A DNA stretch of 64,000 bases from [Haemophilus] ducreyi (GCF_900109315.1 NZ_FOJC01000004.1:99104-163103), one strand, 5' to 3'. Positions 1 through 10,746 are shown, counted from the first letter of the stretch. Program-made: numbers and translations. The notes: generated by a model from the sequence alone, not told the origin.

Positions 1-1
1 A

Positions 2-745
2 AATCAGCGCTTAATGGCTGGCATTTGGGCGGTAAAAGAAGGTGAATTATCCCAAGATCTAGCTGAAGCGATTTGGGCAAGCAAACGGCGTCCCGCAGGG
101 AATTTAGTGGCACAATATTTATGTTGTCAAGGCAATCTAATTGAGGCTTGCCAATTAAAATCAATCCGTATTTCACGAATTGCGGTTCAACCTGATTTGC
201 AAAATCAAGGCATAGGAAGCCAACTTGTCAATGACTTTATGCAAAAAATGCAAAAAAATAACAAAAACAGACCGCTTGATTTTATTTCCGTTAGTTTTGG
301 CATTACACTACACTTACTTACGTTTTGGCGGCGCAATGGCTTTCAACTAGTACAAATTACTCCAACCAAAGAAGCTAGTAGCGGCTATCATAGTGCAATG
401 ATGCTCTATCCACTTTCCCAACAGGGTAAACAATTTGTAACTAAAGCAGTAAAACAATTTGAACGAGATTTAGCATTACAGCCTTTCTATCCCACTTTAA
501 AAAACTGCTTAGCTATTCCAGCACACGTAGAAAATGAAATGAATCAAGATGATTGGCAAAATTTGCATGGCTTTGCTTTTGCACAACGCTCATTAGCCAA
601 TTGTTATACTAGCCTAAAACGGCTTTACATAACACATCAAGCGCAATTAACGATCCTAGCCCCACTGTTTACTCATCGTTATCCCGCTAATCAAAAAGTG
701 TGGATCCAACAATGCAGAATAGCCATTCGGCCATTTATACAATAA
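2..745 (+). CDS. tmcA: tRNA(Met) cytidine acetyltransferase, C-terminal part (cut by window edge)
   Basis: TmcA acetylates the wobble cytidine of elongator tRNA-Met using ATP and acetyl-CoA. The frame is open to the left edge, so the ATG at 14 is internal and roughly the last 248 of about 670 residues are present. The piece contains the GNAT acetyl-CoA region (RISRIAVQPDLQNQGIGS, the usual Q-x-x-G-x-G type loop), then the PLDFISVSFGIT and FWRRNGF segments and an SSGYHSAMM motif, all typical of the TmcA acetyltransferase and tail domains. The helicase-like part lies outside the window. It converges on topA, with a bidirectional terminator between them. Confidence 0.9.
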   Translation, partial: NQRLMAGIWAVKEGELSQDLAEAIWASKRRPAGNLVAQYLCCQGNLIEACQLKSIRISRIAVQPDLQNQGIGSQLVNDFMQKMQKNNKNRPLDFISVSFGITLHLLTFWRRNGFQLVQITPTKEASSGYHSAMMLYPLSQQGKQFVTKAVKQFERDLALQPFYPTLKNCLAIPAHVENEMNQDDWQNLHGFAFAQRSLANCYTSLKRLYITHQAQLTILAPLFTHRYPANQKVWIQQCRIAIRPFIQ

Positions 746-772
746 AAAAAGCGAGTATAAACTCGCTTTTTT
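744..772. terminator. bidirectional rho-independent terminator tmcA/topA
   Basis: GCGAGT/ACTCGC stem with a four-base loop, flanked by an A run on the left and a T run on the right. It can therefore end transcription from both convergent genes. Confidence 0.85.
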
Positions 773-780
773 ATGCCAGA

Positions 781-3384
781 TTATTTATGTCGTTCTAACC
801 ATTTTCCATCAATAAAATCAACAATCCATTTTGTTGCTTTTCCCTCTTTTTCTGAGGTCACATATTGACGTTTCTCTTTACGGCTAAAGCGAATAATAGC
901 TTGATTACCCTCTGGATCTTGCTGTGGCGCATCTGCTAAATATTGCAATTTAGCAGGTAATCGATCACGGTATAACGCTAACTCAGCGACTTTGGGTGCA
1001 CGCGTTTCTCGTGATTTAGGGAAGTTATGTGCAGACATAAATACCCCACTAGCACCATCACGTAACACAAAATAAGCATCTGATTTTTCACATTTCAATT
1101 CAGGGAAATGTGTTGGTTCTTCACGTGGTGGAGCAACTTCACCATTTTTTAAAATTTTACGGGTATTATCGCAAGCAGTACAGGCCATATATTTACCAAA
1201 ACGACCTAATTTTAGGTGCATATCTGCACCGCATTTATCACATTCAACAATAGGCCCATCATAGCCTTTTATTTTGAAGCTTCCTTGCTCAACAATATGG
1301 CCATCACAATTTGGATTATTACCACAAATATGTAATTTTCGTGTTGAATCAATAATATAGCTATCCATTGCAGAACCGCATTTAGGACAACGTTTGCGCG
1401 CTAATAATGCTTTTGCTTCAGATTCTTCATCAAGTACATTAAATAATTCCGCTTCTAAAATTAGGTTCATTGTCGTTTTACAACGTTCTTTAGGCGGTAA
1501 TGAATAGCCTGTACAACCTAAAAAGACACCTGTAGAAGCAGTACGAATCGCCATTTTTCTTGCACAAGTTGGACAATCTATATCCGTCACAACTAAGCTA
1601 TTTGGCTTCATTCCACCTTCAAGCTCATCTAATTCTGCTTTGCTCAATTGTTCAGAAAAATCACTAAAGAAGCTATTTAACGCCTCTTTCCAATTTTTAT
1701 TACCCTTGGCGATCTGATCTAAGGTTTCTTCCATATTAGCGGTGAAATCGTAATTCATTAAATCACTAAAGGATTCATCTAACCGATCAGTAACAATTTC
1801 CCCCATTTTCTCCGCATAAAAACGCCGGTTTTCAGTACGCACATAACCTCGTTCTTGAATGGTCGAAATAATGGTCGCATACGTTGAAGGACGGCCAATA
1901 CCACGTTTTTCAAGCTCTTTAACTAACGCGGCTTCACTGAAATGCGCAGGTGGTTTCGTAAAATGTTGGCTAGGGATTATTTCTGCTAGTGTTAATTTTT
2001 CATTCAACATCACGGCTGGTAATTCTTGATCTTCTGCCGTTTTTCCTTGTATAGGTAATACTTTCGTCCAACCATCAAAGCGTAATACACGCCCTTTTGC
2101 TTTTAATTCATAGTCGCCAGCCGTAATAGTTAAACTGGTCGAATCATATCTTGCAGGGGGCATTTGACACGCGACAAAGCGACGCCAAATTAAATCATAT
2201 AAACGTTCAGCATCTTTTTCCATTCCTTTAAGATCACTCATTTTTACCCTAACATCTGAAGGGCGAATGGCTTCGTGTGCTTCTTGTGCGTTTTCCTTAC
2301 TTGAGTAGAAATTTGGCTTGGCTGGCAAATAGTCTGTACCAAAGTGGTTTTCAACATACTCTCGTACCATTGTTAATGCATCTTGACTTAAATTTATTGA
2401 ATCTGTACGCATATAAGTAATGTAGCCCGCTTCATATAGACGCTGTGCTAACATCATTGTTTTCTTTACCCCAAAACTTAAGCGTGTGCTGGCTGTTTGT
2501 TGCAGTGTTGACGTAATAAAAGGTGCATTCGCTTTAGAGGATGTGGGTTTTTTATCAATATCCGACACAAAAAATTCGCAACATTGTAACGCTTTTACCG
2601 CATTATCTGCTTCAGTCTGGTTTTTTGCCACAAACTTTTTGCCTTTATAGCTTGTTAAGGCTAATGGCAATCTGCCATTTTCAGCTAACGTATTGGCTAA
2701 AATATCCCAATATTCTTCCGGTTGAAACGCTTTAATTTCACGTTCACGCTCAACGAGTAATTTCACTGCAACCGATTGAACACGGCCTGCAGATAAGCCT
2801 CTAGCTACTTTTTTCCATAGCAATGGCGATACCATAAAACCGACGATACGATCTAAAAATCGCCGAGTTTGCTGTGCATTAACACGATCTAAATTGAGCT
2901 GTTCTGGCTTTTGGAATGCTTTTTGAATGGCATTTCTAGTGATTTCATTAAAAACAACTCGACTAAAATGCTCTTCTTTACCGCCAATCACTTCACGCAA
3001 ATGCCAAGCAATTGCCTCCCCTTCTCTATCCAAGTCGGTCGCAAGATAAATATGGTCGGCTTTTTTAGCTAAGGATTTCAATTCGGAAACCACTTTATCT
3101 TTATCCGGTAGAATTTGATAATTTGCTTTCCAATCGTGATATGGATCAATGCCCATCCGTTTAACTAATGCCGCTCGCGCTTTATCCGCTTTTACTTTTG
3201 CTTTCTGATCGGCTGTTAAACCTTTAGTTGAGATTGGTTTGACTTTTTCCGCTTTTTCACTACCGCTTTTTGGTAAATCGCGAATATGTCCAACACTCGA
3301 CTTCACTATATAATCGCTGCCTAAGTACTTATTAATCGTTTTAGCTTTAGCTGGCGACTCAACGATGACTAATGATTTTCCCAT
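781..3384 (-). CDS. topA: DNA topoisomerase I (type IA)
   Basis: Relaxes negative supercoils by a transient 5'-phosphotyrosine break. The length of 867 aa matches the E. coli enzyme (865). The N-terminal TOPRIM domain shows [14 protein letters not shown] and the [11 protein letters not shown] acidic motif. The catalytic tyrosine is in YITYMRTDS near residue 320. Three C-terminal zinc ribbons follow (for example CPTC...CTGY, CPKC...C, CDKC...CTAC), and then a basic tail. The ATG is the only sensible start because [11 protein letters not shown] begins the family. It stands alone between tmcA and the argA region. Confidence 0.97.
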   Translation of the reverse strand: MGKSLVIVESPAKAKTINKYLGSDYIVKSSVGHIRDLPKSGSEKAEKVKPISTKGLTADQKAKVKADKARAALVKRMGIDPYHDWKANYQILPDKDKVVSELKSLAKKADHIYLATDLDREGEAIAWHLREVIGGKEEHFSRVVFNEITRNAIQKAFQKPEQLNLDRVNAQQTRRFLDRIVGFMVSPLLWKKVARGLSAGRVQSVAVKLLVEREREIKAFQPEEYWDILANTLAENGRLPLALTSYKGKKFVAKNQTEADNAVKALQCCEFFVSDIDKKPTSSKANAPFITSTLQQTASTRLSFGVKKTMMLAQRLYEAGYITYMRTDSINLSQDALTMVREYVENHFGTDYLPAKPNFYSSKENAQEAHEAIRPSDVRVKMSDLKGMEKDAERLYDLIWRRFVACQMPPARYDSTSLTITAGDYELKAKGRVLRFDGWTKVLPIQGKTAEDQELPAVMLNEKLTLAEIIPSQHFTKPPAHFSEAALVKELEKRGIGRPSTYATIISTIQERGYVRTENRRFYAEKMGEIVTDRLDESFSDLMNYDFTANMEETLDQIAKGNKNWKEALNSFFSDFSEQLSKAELDELEGGMKPNSLVVTDIDCPTCARKMAIRTASTGVFLGCTGYSLPPKERCKTTMNLILEAELFNVLDEESEAKALLARKRCPKCGSAMDSYIIDSTRKLHICGNNPNCDGHIVEQGSFKIKGYDGPIVECDKCGADMHLKLGRFGKYMACTACDNTRKILKNGEVAPPREEPTHFPELKCEKSDAYFVLRDGASGVFMSAHNFPKSRETRAPKVAELALYRDRLPAKLQYLADAPQQDPEGNQAIIRFSRKEKRQYVTSEKEGKATKWIVDFIDGKWLERHK

Positions 3385-3582
3385 TAATGACTATCCACAA
3401 ATAAAATAATGATTAAAGAAATTTATAAGATAATTTCTTATTAGTTGATATTTAATACTAATTGACTCAAAATACCGGCAACAATAGCAAGCATCTCGCT
3501 AAAATACAATATATAGATAAAGAAAATGGATAAACTAAATACGCACTCATCGCCAATAATGGTTATGGGTTACAATAAAATA

Positions 3583-4897
3583 CTAATTATCCAATGCCAA
3601 CATTAATACTTTTGACATACGTTGATAATTATAATGGCGTTGTTTTTCAACGGGTAAATCCGTTGGTTGTATTTGCACAAAACCTCGTTCTTGAAACCAT
3701 TGTATTGTGTGGGTAGTTAATACAAATAATTTTTCAATATTCAATTTATAGGCGCGTCGTCTAATCGCTTCTAGTAAAATATCACCTCTCGCAGAATCAC
3801 GATAATCAGGATGTACGGCAACACAAGCCATTTCTGCCATTTTCTCAGCGGGATAATGTATCAAAGCTGCGCAAGCAATTACAATACCATCACGTTCAAT
3901 AATCGTATATTGGCTAATTTCCATTTCTAATTGTTCACGTGAACGTTTGACTAAAAGGCCTTGATCCTCTAACGGGCGAATTAAATTCAATAAGCCAGCA
4001 ATATCAAATGATGTGGCAAGTCAGAATACATTCTGAGCTTGCTTCGGATAACTGGGTGCCAACGCCATCACGTGAAAATAACTCTTGCAACAAAGAACCA
4101 TCCGTTTGATAACTGATTAAATGTGAACGTTTAATGCCAGCATGGCAAACATCTATCGCCGCTTGTAAAAAATGTGCGGCAGAATGGTGATAATCACCTT
4201 GCTGAATAAATCTTTTTAAATGTTGTTTGGCTTCACGCGGGTGAATATCTGAAATGACCTTACCCTGTTCGTCTAGTAATCCTTGGCGGTCACAAAAGGC
4301 TATTAATTTATCTGCTTTAAGTTTGATGGCTAATTGAGTCGCAATTTCTTCAAACGACAAATTAAACATTTGGCCAGTTACTGATGGCGCTATTGGACCA
4401 ATCACGACAATTGCATTTTGCGCTAATTGCTGTTGAATGGCCTCAATATTAATCCGTCTAATTTTACCACTCAAGCCATAATCTACGCCATCAATCACGC
4501 CAAGCGGTTGGGCAAGAATAGCATTACTGCTGACTACATTCAGCACCGGTGAATGGGCTAACCTAAGCGATAAGCGGGAGAAAATATCATAATGTAAGCT
4601 ACCCACAGCTTGTTTAATGATTTCAAGCATATTGCTGTCTGTCACACGAATATTATGATGATAACTTGAAGAAATATTATTTTGCTTTAACAAGTTTTCA
4701 ATTTGACAACGGGCCCCAAATACGATTACTAACTTAATCCCTAAACTATGTAATAAACTAATATCGTTGGTAATATTAATAAAATTTGGATGTGCAGTTG
4801 CGTTACCATCAAGCATAATGACAAAAGTTTTATGTCTGTGCATATTAACGTATGGCGCTGATTGCCTGAACCATTCAATTAATTCTGTATTACGCAT
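3583..4897 (-). pseudogene. argA: N-acetylglutamate synthase, frameshifted
   Basis: ArgA makes N-acetylglutamate, the first step of arginine synthesis. The 5' frame (4897 down to 4004, 297 aa) is the amino-acid-kinase-like domain and reads normally to [11 protein letters not shown], then runs into [10 protein letters not shown] and a stop. The GNAT acetyltransferase domain (3990 down to 3583, containing [21 protein letters not shown] and WFQERGF) continues in the +1 frame. Deleting one base near 4021-4025 would give [22 protein letters not shown], as in intact ArgA of about 443 aa. The second frame has no ATG or ribosome site near its beginning, so it is not an independent gene. Either a natural pseudogene or a one-base sequence error. 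Confidence 0.85.
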
Positions 4898-4944
4898 ATT
4901 CTGGATCCTTTTTATGATCTTTATCTCAATTCACATCACTAAAA

Positions 4945-4986
4945 AAGCGGTTAGATTTGCAAAAACATTTACAAAATAAACCGCTT
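4945..4986 (-). terminator. uptake-word inverted pair, terminator of aroA
   Basis: AAGCGGTT and AACCGCTT face each other just after the aroA stop. On the minus strand the stem is followed by a T run. This is an inverted pair of DNA uptake words used as a terminator. Confidence 0.65.
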
Positions 4987-4991
4987 GATTC

Positions 4992-6299
4992 TCAGCTTTT
5001 CTGCCATAATTTTTCAAATTCCGCAAAATAATTTGGAAACGTTTTGCGGGTACATTGTGGATCTAAAATGGTCATTGCAGTATTTGAAAGTGCAATTAAA
5101 GAAAAACACATGGCTATACGATGATCATTATACGTCTCAATTTCCGCTGTTTCAAAATCGGTTAATGCAAGCGGTTGAATACGAATAAAATCTTGCCCTT
5201 CTTCGACAGTCGCACCTAATTTACGCAATTCTGTCGCCATCGCGCTTAATCGATCGGTTTCTTTCACACGCCAATTATATACATTACGAATGATCGTTTC
5301 AGTTTCGGCAAACAGTGCAACTATAGCGATAGTCATTGCGGCATCAGGAATATGATTTAGATCGACATCAATGCCTCGTAATACGGATTTTTCCGCTTGA
5401 ATGAAATCTTCTCCCCAACTGATATTAGCGCCCATTTTAGCTAATACATCTGCAAATAAGCGGTCACCTTGAATAGAATTTTTACCAATGCCATTCACTT
5501 TAACTTTGCCTTTAATCGCAGCTGCCGCTAAAAAATAAGAAGCCGATGAAGCATCGCCTTCCACCCAATATTGCCCTGGTGAAAGATAACATTGCTGAGC
5601 TTGGACGAAAAAACTTTGATAATTATTATTTTGTACCACTACCCCAAAATCACGCATCATCGCGAGCGTCATATCTATATAAGGCTTGGAAACTAAATCA
5701 CCCACAATCTCTATTTGCATATCAGATTCAGCCAACGGCGCCACCATCAATAATGCGGTTAAAAATTGGCTTGAAATAGAACCATCAATTTGAATTTTAC
5801 CACCGGTTAAGCCTGTATTTTTAATGGCTAGCGGTGGATAACCTTGATTTTCTAAATACTCTATGTTGGCACCTGCTTGTCGTAATGCATCAACTAAATG
5901 CTGAATAGGGCGCTGTTGCATACGCGTTTCCCCCGTTAATACAACTTCCGCACGCGCTTCACCTTTTAAACATAACACGGCTGCTAAAGGACGCATTACT
6001 GTGCCGGCGTTACCTAAAAATAAAGACAAGCCATTCTGCCAAGCTAATGCTCCACCCGCGCCTTCAACTATACATTCTCGTTTATCTTGTGAAAGCGTAT
6101 AACGAATCCCTAATGTTTGTAAGGCATTTAACATATGCTCAACATCATCACTCACTAATAAATTAGTCACGCGCGTCGTGCCTTTCGCTAACGCGGCTAA
6201 TAACAATGCTCGGTTTGAAAGACTTTTTGAGCCGGGTAAAGTAATCTCGCCCTCAATACGCGTAATAGGATCTAACCTAATCTTTTCGATTGTATTCAT
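4992..6299 (-). CDS. aroA: 3-phosphoshikimate 1-carboxyvinyltransferase (EPSP synthase)
   Basis: Transfers enolpyruvate from PEP to shikimate-3-phosphate in the shikimate pathway. It shows [20 protein letters not shown] near the N-terminus, the [16 protein letters not shown]-site loop around residue 95, and the NDHRIAMCF segment near the C-terminus. The length of 435 aa is normal. The ATG at 6299 is chosen because it has AAGAG just upstream and gives [12 protein letters not shown]; a TTG six codons earlier is less likely. It lies downstream of serC with a terminator-like hairpin between, the common serC-aroA order. Confidence 0.96.
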   Translation of the reverse strand: MNTIEKIRLDPITRIEGEITLPGSKSLSNRALLLAALAKGTTRVTNLLVSDDVEHMLNALQTLGIRYTLSQDKRECIVEGAGGALAWQNGLSLFLGNAGTVMRPLAAVLCLKGEARAEVVLTGETRMQQRPIQHLVDALRQAGANIEYLENQGYPPLAIKNTGLTGGKIQIDGSISSQFLTALLMVAPLAESDMQIEIVGDLVSKPYIDMTLAMMRDFGVVVQNNNYQSFFVQAQQCYLSPGQYWVEGDASSASYFLAAAAIKGKVKVNGIGKNSIQGDRLFADVLAKMGANISWGEDFIQAEKSVLRGIDVDLNHIPDAAMTIAIVALFAETETIIRNVYNWRVKETDRLSAMATELRKLGATVEEGQDFIRIQPLALTDFETAEIETYNDHRIAMCFSLIALSNTAMTILDPQCTRKTFPNYFAEFEKLWQKS

Positions 6300-6334
6300 A
6301 CTCTTAACTGTCGCCAAAAATAGAAGTAAAGAAA

Positions 6335-6353
6335 AGGCTACTTAACGTAGCCT
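6335..6353 (-). terminator. hairpin after serC
   Basis: AGGCTAC/GTAGCCT stem with a five-base loop, followed on the minus strand by TTTTCTTT. It probably terminates or attenuates serC transcription ahead of aroA. Confidence 0.55.
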
Positions 6354-6369
6354 GTGCAATTAAATTGAA

Positions 6370-7458
6370 TCAACGGTTTTCTCGTGCAAATTTTTGCATA
6401 AATTGAATTAACGCCTCAATACCATCTAATGGCATCGCATTATAAATCGAAGCACGCATACCGCCTACAACTTTATGCCCTTTTAGCGCGTGTAAACCAT
6501 TTTCTGCCGCTTCCGCTACAAATTTTGCATTTAATTCGTCATTATTAGTAGTAAAGATTACATTCATTAATGAACGATTTTTGGGGGCAACATAATTATG
6601 ATAAAAATGGCTGTTATCTAAATATTGGTACAATAATGCCGCTTTTTGCTGATTGCGTTGCTCAACGCTAGCTAAACCACCTTCTGCACGTAAATATTTA
6701 AAAACTAATGAACAAAGATACCAAGCAAATGTAGGCGGCGTATTAATCATTGAGTCCGCATTCACTTGCGTGGCATAATTCCAAATAGACGGGGTTGCAC
6801 GCTGTGCATTACCGATTAAATCTTGCCGAATAATCACAATAGTGATGCCCGCAGGACCTAAGTTTTTTTGAGCTCCCGCATAAATTAAGCCAAATTTGCT
6901 AATATCAATATTACGTGAAAGAATATTAGAAGACATATCAGCCACTAATACCGCTTTACCGACAGTCGGAATATCCGAAATTTCAACGCCACTGATGGTT
7001 TCATTTGGACAAAAATGAACATAATCATATTGCTCAGCAATATCGCTAAAATCTGTCTGATTAACCGAAAAAACACCTGCTTCATCTTGAGTTAATATAT
7101 TAAGCTGATCGACCTCACAAAAATTACGAGCTTCTTGCGCAGCACGGTTTGACCAATGCCCACTAATTAAATAAAGCGCTTTGCCTTTCTTGCCAATTAA
7201 ATTCATCGGAATTGCAGCAAATTGTCCGTGAGCACCACCTTGTAAAAACAAAACTTTATAATTATCGGGTATAGCATATAATTGTCGAAGATCTTGTTCA
7301 GTTTGAGTGGCAAGCGCCATAAAAGCATTACTTCGATGACTGACTTCCATTACGGAAGTACCTTGCTGTTGCCAATTTAATAATTCTTGTTGTGCTTGTG
7401 TTAAAACAGCTTTAGGCATCATCGCAGGCCCGGCACTAAAATTATAAACGTGTTTCAT
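6370..7458 (-). CDS. serC: phosphoserine aminotransferase
   Basis: A PLP-dependent aminotransferase for 3-phosphohydroxypyruvate (serine) and for the pyridoxine branch. The N-terminus NFSAGPAMMPKAVL and the LQGGAHGQFAAIP and GHWSNRAAQEA blocks are typical. The PLP lysine lies in IYAGAQKNLGPAG near residue 200. The length of 362 aa fits the family. The ATG at 7458 has AGAGG seven bases upstream; an in-frame start six codons earlier has nothing comparable. It is upstream of aroA on the same strand. Confidence 0.96.
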   Translation of the reverse strand: MKHVYNFSAGPAMMPKAVLTQAQQELLNWQQQGTSVMEVSHRSNAFMALATQTEQDLRQLYAIPDNYKVLFLQGGAHGQFAAIPMNLIGKKGKALYLISGHWSNRAAQEARNFCEVDQLNILTQDEAGVFSVNQTDFSDIAEQYDYVHFCPNETISGVEISDIPTVGKAVLVADMSSNILSRNIDISKFGLIYAGAQKNLGPAGITIVIIRQDLIGNAQRATPSIWNYATQVNADSMINTPPTFAWYLCSLVFKYLRAEGGLASVEQRNQQKAALLYQYLDNSHFYHNYVAPKNRSLMNVIFTTNNDELNAKFVAEAAENGLHALKGHKVVGGMRASIYNAMPLDGIEALIQFMQKFARENR

Positions 7459-7549
7459 CTGTACGCCTCTTATCATCTATTCCGTAACGTATTTGCCATT
7501 CTAACCAAAACAAGCATAACTTAAAAATAATTTTTAAACGCATAATAAA

Positions 7550-7590
7550 AAGCGGTCGAATTTGCAAAAAATTGCTTAAATCGACCGCTT
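7550..7590 (-). terminator. uptake-word inverted pair, terminator of the RpiR gene
   Basis: Perfect ten-base arms AAGCGGTCGA and TCGACCGCTT with a 21-base loop. On the minus strand the stem is followed by TTTTTA, just after the regulator stop codon. Confidence 0.7.
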
Positions 7591-7604
7591 GATCTACAAA
7601 TATG

Positions 7605-8483
7605 CTAGCGTCTATTATGTTGAAGCCGTTGCTCCAAAATAACATCTAGTGTTTTTTGTTTATGTTGAATAGATTTCTCCGGCGCTGCTTTGACTAATAA
7701 TACATAAATCAGATCAAGCACAAACAATTGCGACATTTTAGTACCAATTGAGTCGCCTTGCATATGCCCTTGACGATTACCATTAATTAACACGTAATCG
7801 GCTACATTCGTTATGGGTGAACGAATATGATGCGTAATCGCAATTGTTTTAGCGTGATTATTACGCGCAATTCCCAAAGCACTAATAACTTCTTGAGAAT
7901 GGCCTGAGTGGCTAATACCGATCACCACGTCACCTTGACGTAATAATGATGCTTGCATATACATAAAATGATTATTAGTTACTGCATCCGTTTGCAACCC
8001 GATCCGCATTAATTTATGTTTTGCATCTTCTGCGGTTAAGCCTGAAGATCCAACGCCAAATAGAAAAATACGTTGTGCTTTCTGTAACTCTGCTACAACA
8101 TTTTCAAGCTCTTTGAAGTCTAATAGATTGATGGTTTCGGCAATAACATTATTTAGACTACTTTGCAATTTAACCGCAATTTCTTTTGCTGAATCGCTTT
8201 CTGATACATCAGTATCAAAAATAGAATTACTCTCTTTTTCTTGTGTGGCTAACTCAATCGCCAAATCCAATTTAAAATCAGTATAACCTTTAAAACCTAA
8301 AGTTCGACAAAAACGAATAAAGGTTGCTTCGCCTACATCTAATTGTTTAGCCACCTCCGAAAGCGAACTTTGGTTCAAAATTGCTGGTTGGGCTAAAATA
8401 GCCGCTGCTATTTTCTTTTCCGTTTTTGTTAAACTAGTTTGTAATGCGCCTATAGTATCTAAAATTTTTCCACGTGCAGACAT
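7605..8483 (-). CDS. RpiR/SIS-family transcriptional regulator
   Basis: A sugar-phosphate-responsive regulator of 292 aa. Residues 1-80 form the RpiR helix-turn-helix (SLTKTEKKIAAAIL, then SLSEVAKQLDVGEATFIRFCRTLGFKGYTDF). Residues about 120-260 form a SIS domain (IFLFGVGSSGLTAEDAKHKL, GISHSGHSQEV) that binds phosphosugars. It lies 18 bases after a YhcH-type gene and is presumably co-transcribed with it. Because YhcH/NanQ acts on sialic acid and the Pasteurellaceae sialate regulator SiaR is in this family, control of amino-sugar or sialate use is plausible, but the ligand cannot be read from the sequence. Confidence 0.85.
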   Translation of the reverse strand: MSARGKILDTIGALQTSLTKTEKKIAAAILAQPAILNQSSLSEVAKQLDVGEATFIRFCRTLGFKGYTDFKLDLAIELATQEKESNSIFDTDVSESDSAKEIAVKLQSSLNNVIAETINLLDFKELENVVAELQKAQRIFLFGVGSSGLTAEDAKHKLMRIGLQTDAVTNNHFMYMQASLLRQGDVVIGISHSGHSQEVISALGIARNNHAKTIAITHHIRSPITNVADYVLINGNRQGHMQGDSIGTKMSQLFVLDLIYVLLVKAAPEKSIQHKQKTLDVILEQRLQHNRR

Positions 8484-8501
8484 AGTTGTATCCTCTTAAT
8501 A

Positions 8502-8969
8502 CTATAAATAACTAGTTGGCACTTTCACCACTAATTTTCTTATTGGTAAAGGGTTACCATCAAGACTATTACCCGGCTTATGTGGCTCATAAGGCAAAAA
8601 AATCGCGAACATATTTGGCTGTAATACCACGCTATTTTTATGCTCAATTGTATTCGTTAACTGATAGTCCCCTTCTTCGTGATATTCATCATATTCTGTT
8701 AAATCAGGCTGTCTTAGGCCATATTCAATCATTTCTTGTCCATCAATTAACAATTGAATATCAATAAATTTACGATGTATTTCTGCTTTTTTATCTTCTG
8801 GTGAGCTTGTTTCAAACTCTATAACATTCATACGAATGCCGTCCATCAATTCTTGCCAACCTAACGGAAGCGTTAACAAATCAAGGGTTTGTAATTTGCG
8901 ACAAAGTTTAGCGAAAATAGGCGGTAATGATGTTATACAATCTGAGCGAGATAAGTCACCTAATAGCAT
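8502..8969 (-). CDS. YhcH/YjgK/YiaL-family protein (NanQ-like sugar anomerase)
   Basis: A 155 aa cupin-fold protein of the DUF386/YhcH family, with the characteristic RKFIDIQLLIDGQEMIEYG block, an acidic YDEYHEEGDY stretch and FAIFLPYEPHKPG. The conserved His/Glu residues bind metal in the family. Members act on sugar anomers, including N-acetylneuraminate for E. coli NanQ. It is first gene of a pair with the downstream RpiR regulator. No transporter or lyase gene is nearby, so the substrate is inferred only from family membership. Confidence 0.8.
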   Translation of the reverse strand: MLLGDLSRSDCITSLPPIFAKLCRKLQTLDLLTLPLGWQELMDGIRMNVIEFETSSPEDKKAEIHRKFIDIQLLIDGQEMIEYGLRQPDLTEYDEYHEEGDYQLTNTIEHKNSVVLQPNMFAIFLPYEPHKPGNSLDGNPLPIRKLVVKVPTSYL

Positions 8970-9042
8970 TTAATGTTCCTTCCTTAAATTAATAATGGAA
9001 TATGGTTGTATCATTTTGCTCCATAAAATTGCAATTAATGAA

Positions 9043-9066
9043 AACCTACTCCAATTGAAGTAGGTT
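9043..9066 (-). terminator. terminator after ppx
   Basis: AACCTACT/AGTAGGTT stem with an eight-base loop followed on the minus strand by TTTTCATT, lying downstream of ppx and upstream of yhcH. Confidence 0.6.
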
Positions 9067-9125
9067 AAAAGGTTATTAATAAAATAACAAGCAATAAAAA
9101 GGAAAAATACGAACTAGATCAAATT

Positions 9126-10649
9126 TTAACTTAACGAAGTGATCTGCAAATATAAACCTAATGCAGCTAAATATTGCTGTTCTTCTTCTAAATCAGCTAA
9201 CACTAAAGGATTTTTAGTTAAAAAATCTAAATCAAAACTTATTTGCCAGTGATTTTTTTCTGTCTTAAGCGTTAATATTTGAGGAAAAACAGCCGCTTGG
9301 CGAGAACGATTTAATAAAACGGCTAAACGAAATAAACGTAATAAGGTTAAAATATCGCGGTGTTGATAGCGATTAGTGCTACGAATATCACTGCATTTAA
9401 ATGCTTTTAAGTGGAATCGCATTAAAATCGCCAATAAATGTTGTTGTTCAACATCAAACCCCGGTAAATCGCGATGTGCAATAATATAAGCTGAATGTTT
9501 ATGGATACCATTATGATTGATTACAATCCCAATTTCATGTAACAAACTTGCCCATTTTAAAATACTACGTAACTCAGCAACTTGACGATGATTCCGCCAA
9601 TTTTTTACTTGTTCAAATAACGCTAATGCCGTTTTTTCTACACGTTGTGCTTGCTGTTGATCAATATTGAATTGTTCTGCTAATCCTTCAGCGGTACGTT
9701 GTCGAATATCACTGACTTGAAATGCCTGTTCTAAACCATACATCACGCCTTCGCGCAATGCACCATCAGAATAACGCATTGCCTCAATTTTAAAAGTATC
9801 AAATAACGCTAATAGAATGGCTAAGCCCGGCACTAACACATCGGCGCGTTCTTCGACTAATCCTTTCATCTGAATATTATATAATGAAGTAAATTGTAAA
9901 CAGCGTTCAACTAATATTTTTAACCGTGCTGTGGTAATCAAGCCATCTCGATATCCTTGTGCCACTAGCACTTTTTGCACCGTTTTCACAGTGCCTGATG
10001 AACCTAGCACATTTTCCCAACCTAATTCTCGATATTCCCAAGCTAAATCCTCAATCTTCTCAATTGCGGTTTGATACGCTTGTTCAAAATATTCGGCAGT
10101 CAATTGACCTTCAGGAAAAAATCGCTTAGCAAAGCTAACACAGCCCATATGACGACTTTCAACACGTAATGGTGAAAAATCATCTCCAACAGCGATTTCT
10201 GTTGAACCACCGCCAATATCAATGATTAATTTACGCCCTTTTTCTGGCTGAGTATGGCTAACCCCCGCATAAATTAAACGTGCTTCTTCTTGCCCAGAGA
10301 TAATTTGAATAGGATAAGGAAATACTTTTGCTGCTTGTTGTAAAAATTCATCATTATTAACGGCACAGCGTAACGTATAAGTGCCGACCACTTTGACATT
10401 TTCAACGTCAAACCCCTGTAACCGGTCAGAAAACAATGATAAACAATTAACGCCTCGTTCAATCGCTTCTTGGCTTAACACTCGTTCTTCATTTAAACCA
10501 TCTGCCAACCTAACTCGTCGCTTTAAACGCGACAATACTTGGATAGAACCGTTAACAATCCGTGCCACAATCATATGAAAACTATTTGAACCAAGATCAA
10601 TGGCAGCAAATTCACGAGGAGAAAAATGTTGAAATTGAGAAACAGGCAT
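9126..10649 (-). CDS. ppx: Ppx/GppA-family exopolyphosphatase
   Basis: Hydrolyses terminal phosphates of polyphosphate and possibly pppGpp. The ASKHA-fold nucleotide-binding segments are clear: FAAIDLGSNSFHMIVAR at the N-terminus, GQEEARLIYAGV, LIIDIGGGSTEIAVG and GSSGTVKTVQ. A C-terminal HD-like domain (LLHEIGIVINHNGIHKHSAY) follows. The ATG at 10649 gives MPVSQFQHFSPREF and has AAGGA seven bases upstream; the ten earlier codons have no support. About 507 aa, the size of E. coli Ppx. Whether it prefers polyP or pppGpp cannot be decided here. Confidence 0.92.
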   Translation of the reverse strand: MPVSQFQHFSPREFAAIDLGSNSFHMIVARIVNGSIQVLSRLKRRVRLADGLNEERVLSQEAIERGVNCLSLFSDRLQGFDVENVKVVGTYTLRCAVNNDEFLQQAAKVFPYPIQIISGQEEARLIYAGVSHTQPEKGRKLIIDIGGGSTEIAVGDDFSPLRVESRHMGCVSFAKRFFPEGQLTAEYFEQAYQTAIEKIEDLAWEYRELGWENVLGSSGTVKTVQKVLVAQGYRDGLITTARLKILVERCLQFTSLYNIQMKGLVEERADVLVPGLAILLALFDTFKIEAMRYSDGALREGVMYGLEQAFQVSDIRQRTAEGLAEQFNIDQQQAQRVEKTALALFEQVKNWRNHRQVAELRSILKWASLLHEIGIVINHNGIHKHSAYIIAHRDLPGFDVEQQHLLAILMRFHLKAFKCSDIRSTNRYQHRDILTLLRLFRLAVLLNRSRQAAVFPQILTLKTEKNHWQISFDLDFLTKNPLVLADLEEEQQYLAALGLYLQITSLS

Positions 10650-10746
10650 AATGAGATCCTTTATAATGTAGAGGTTCAAAATAGACGAATATTAACACTT
10701 TTAACATTAACTATGTAGCCTTATTCTAGCTTTGTTATAAAACACT

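Noticed and set aside
3429..3560. Short minus-strand reading frame with a hydrophobic stretch upstream of topA
   Set aside because: About 40 codons, no ribosome site and no recognisable family. It may be a remnant, but the evidence is too thin.
3583..3990. Separate small GNAT acetyltransferase gene
   Set aside because: It has no ATG or ribosome site at its start and aligns exactly with the C-terminal domain of ArgA in a shifted frame. It is the tail of the broken argA.
4004..4028. Programmed frameshift in argA
   Set aside because: The junction (ATTCTGACTT) has no slippery run, stop-driven pause or Shine-Dalgarno-like stimulator, unlike the ihfB site.
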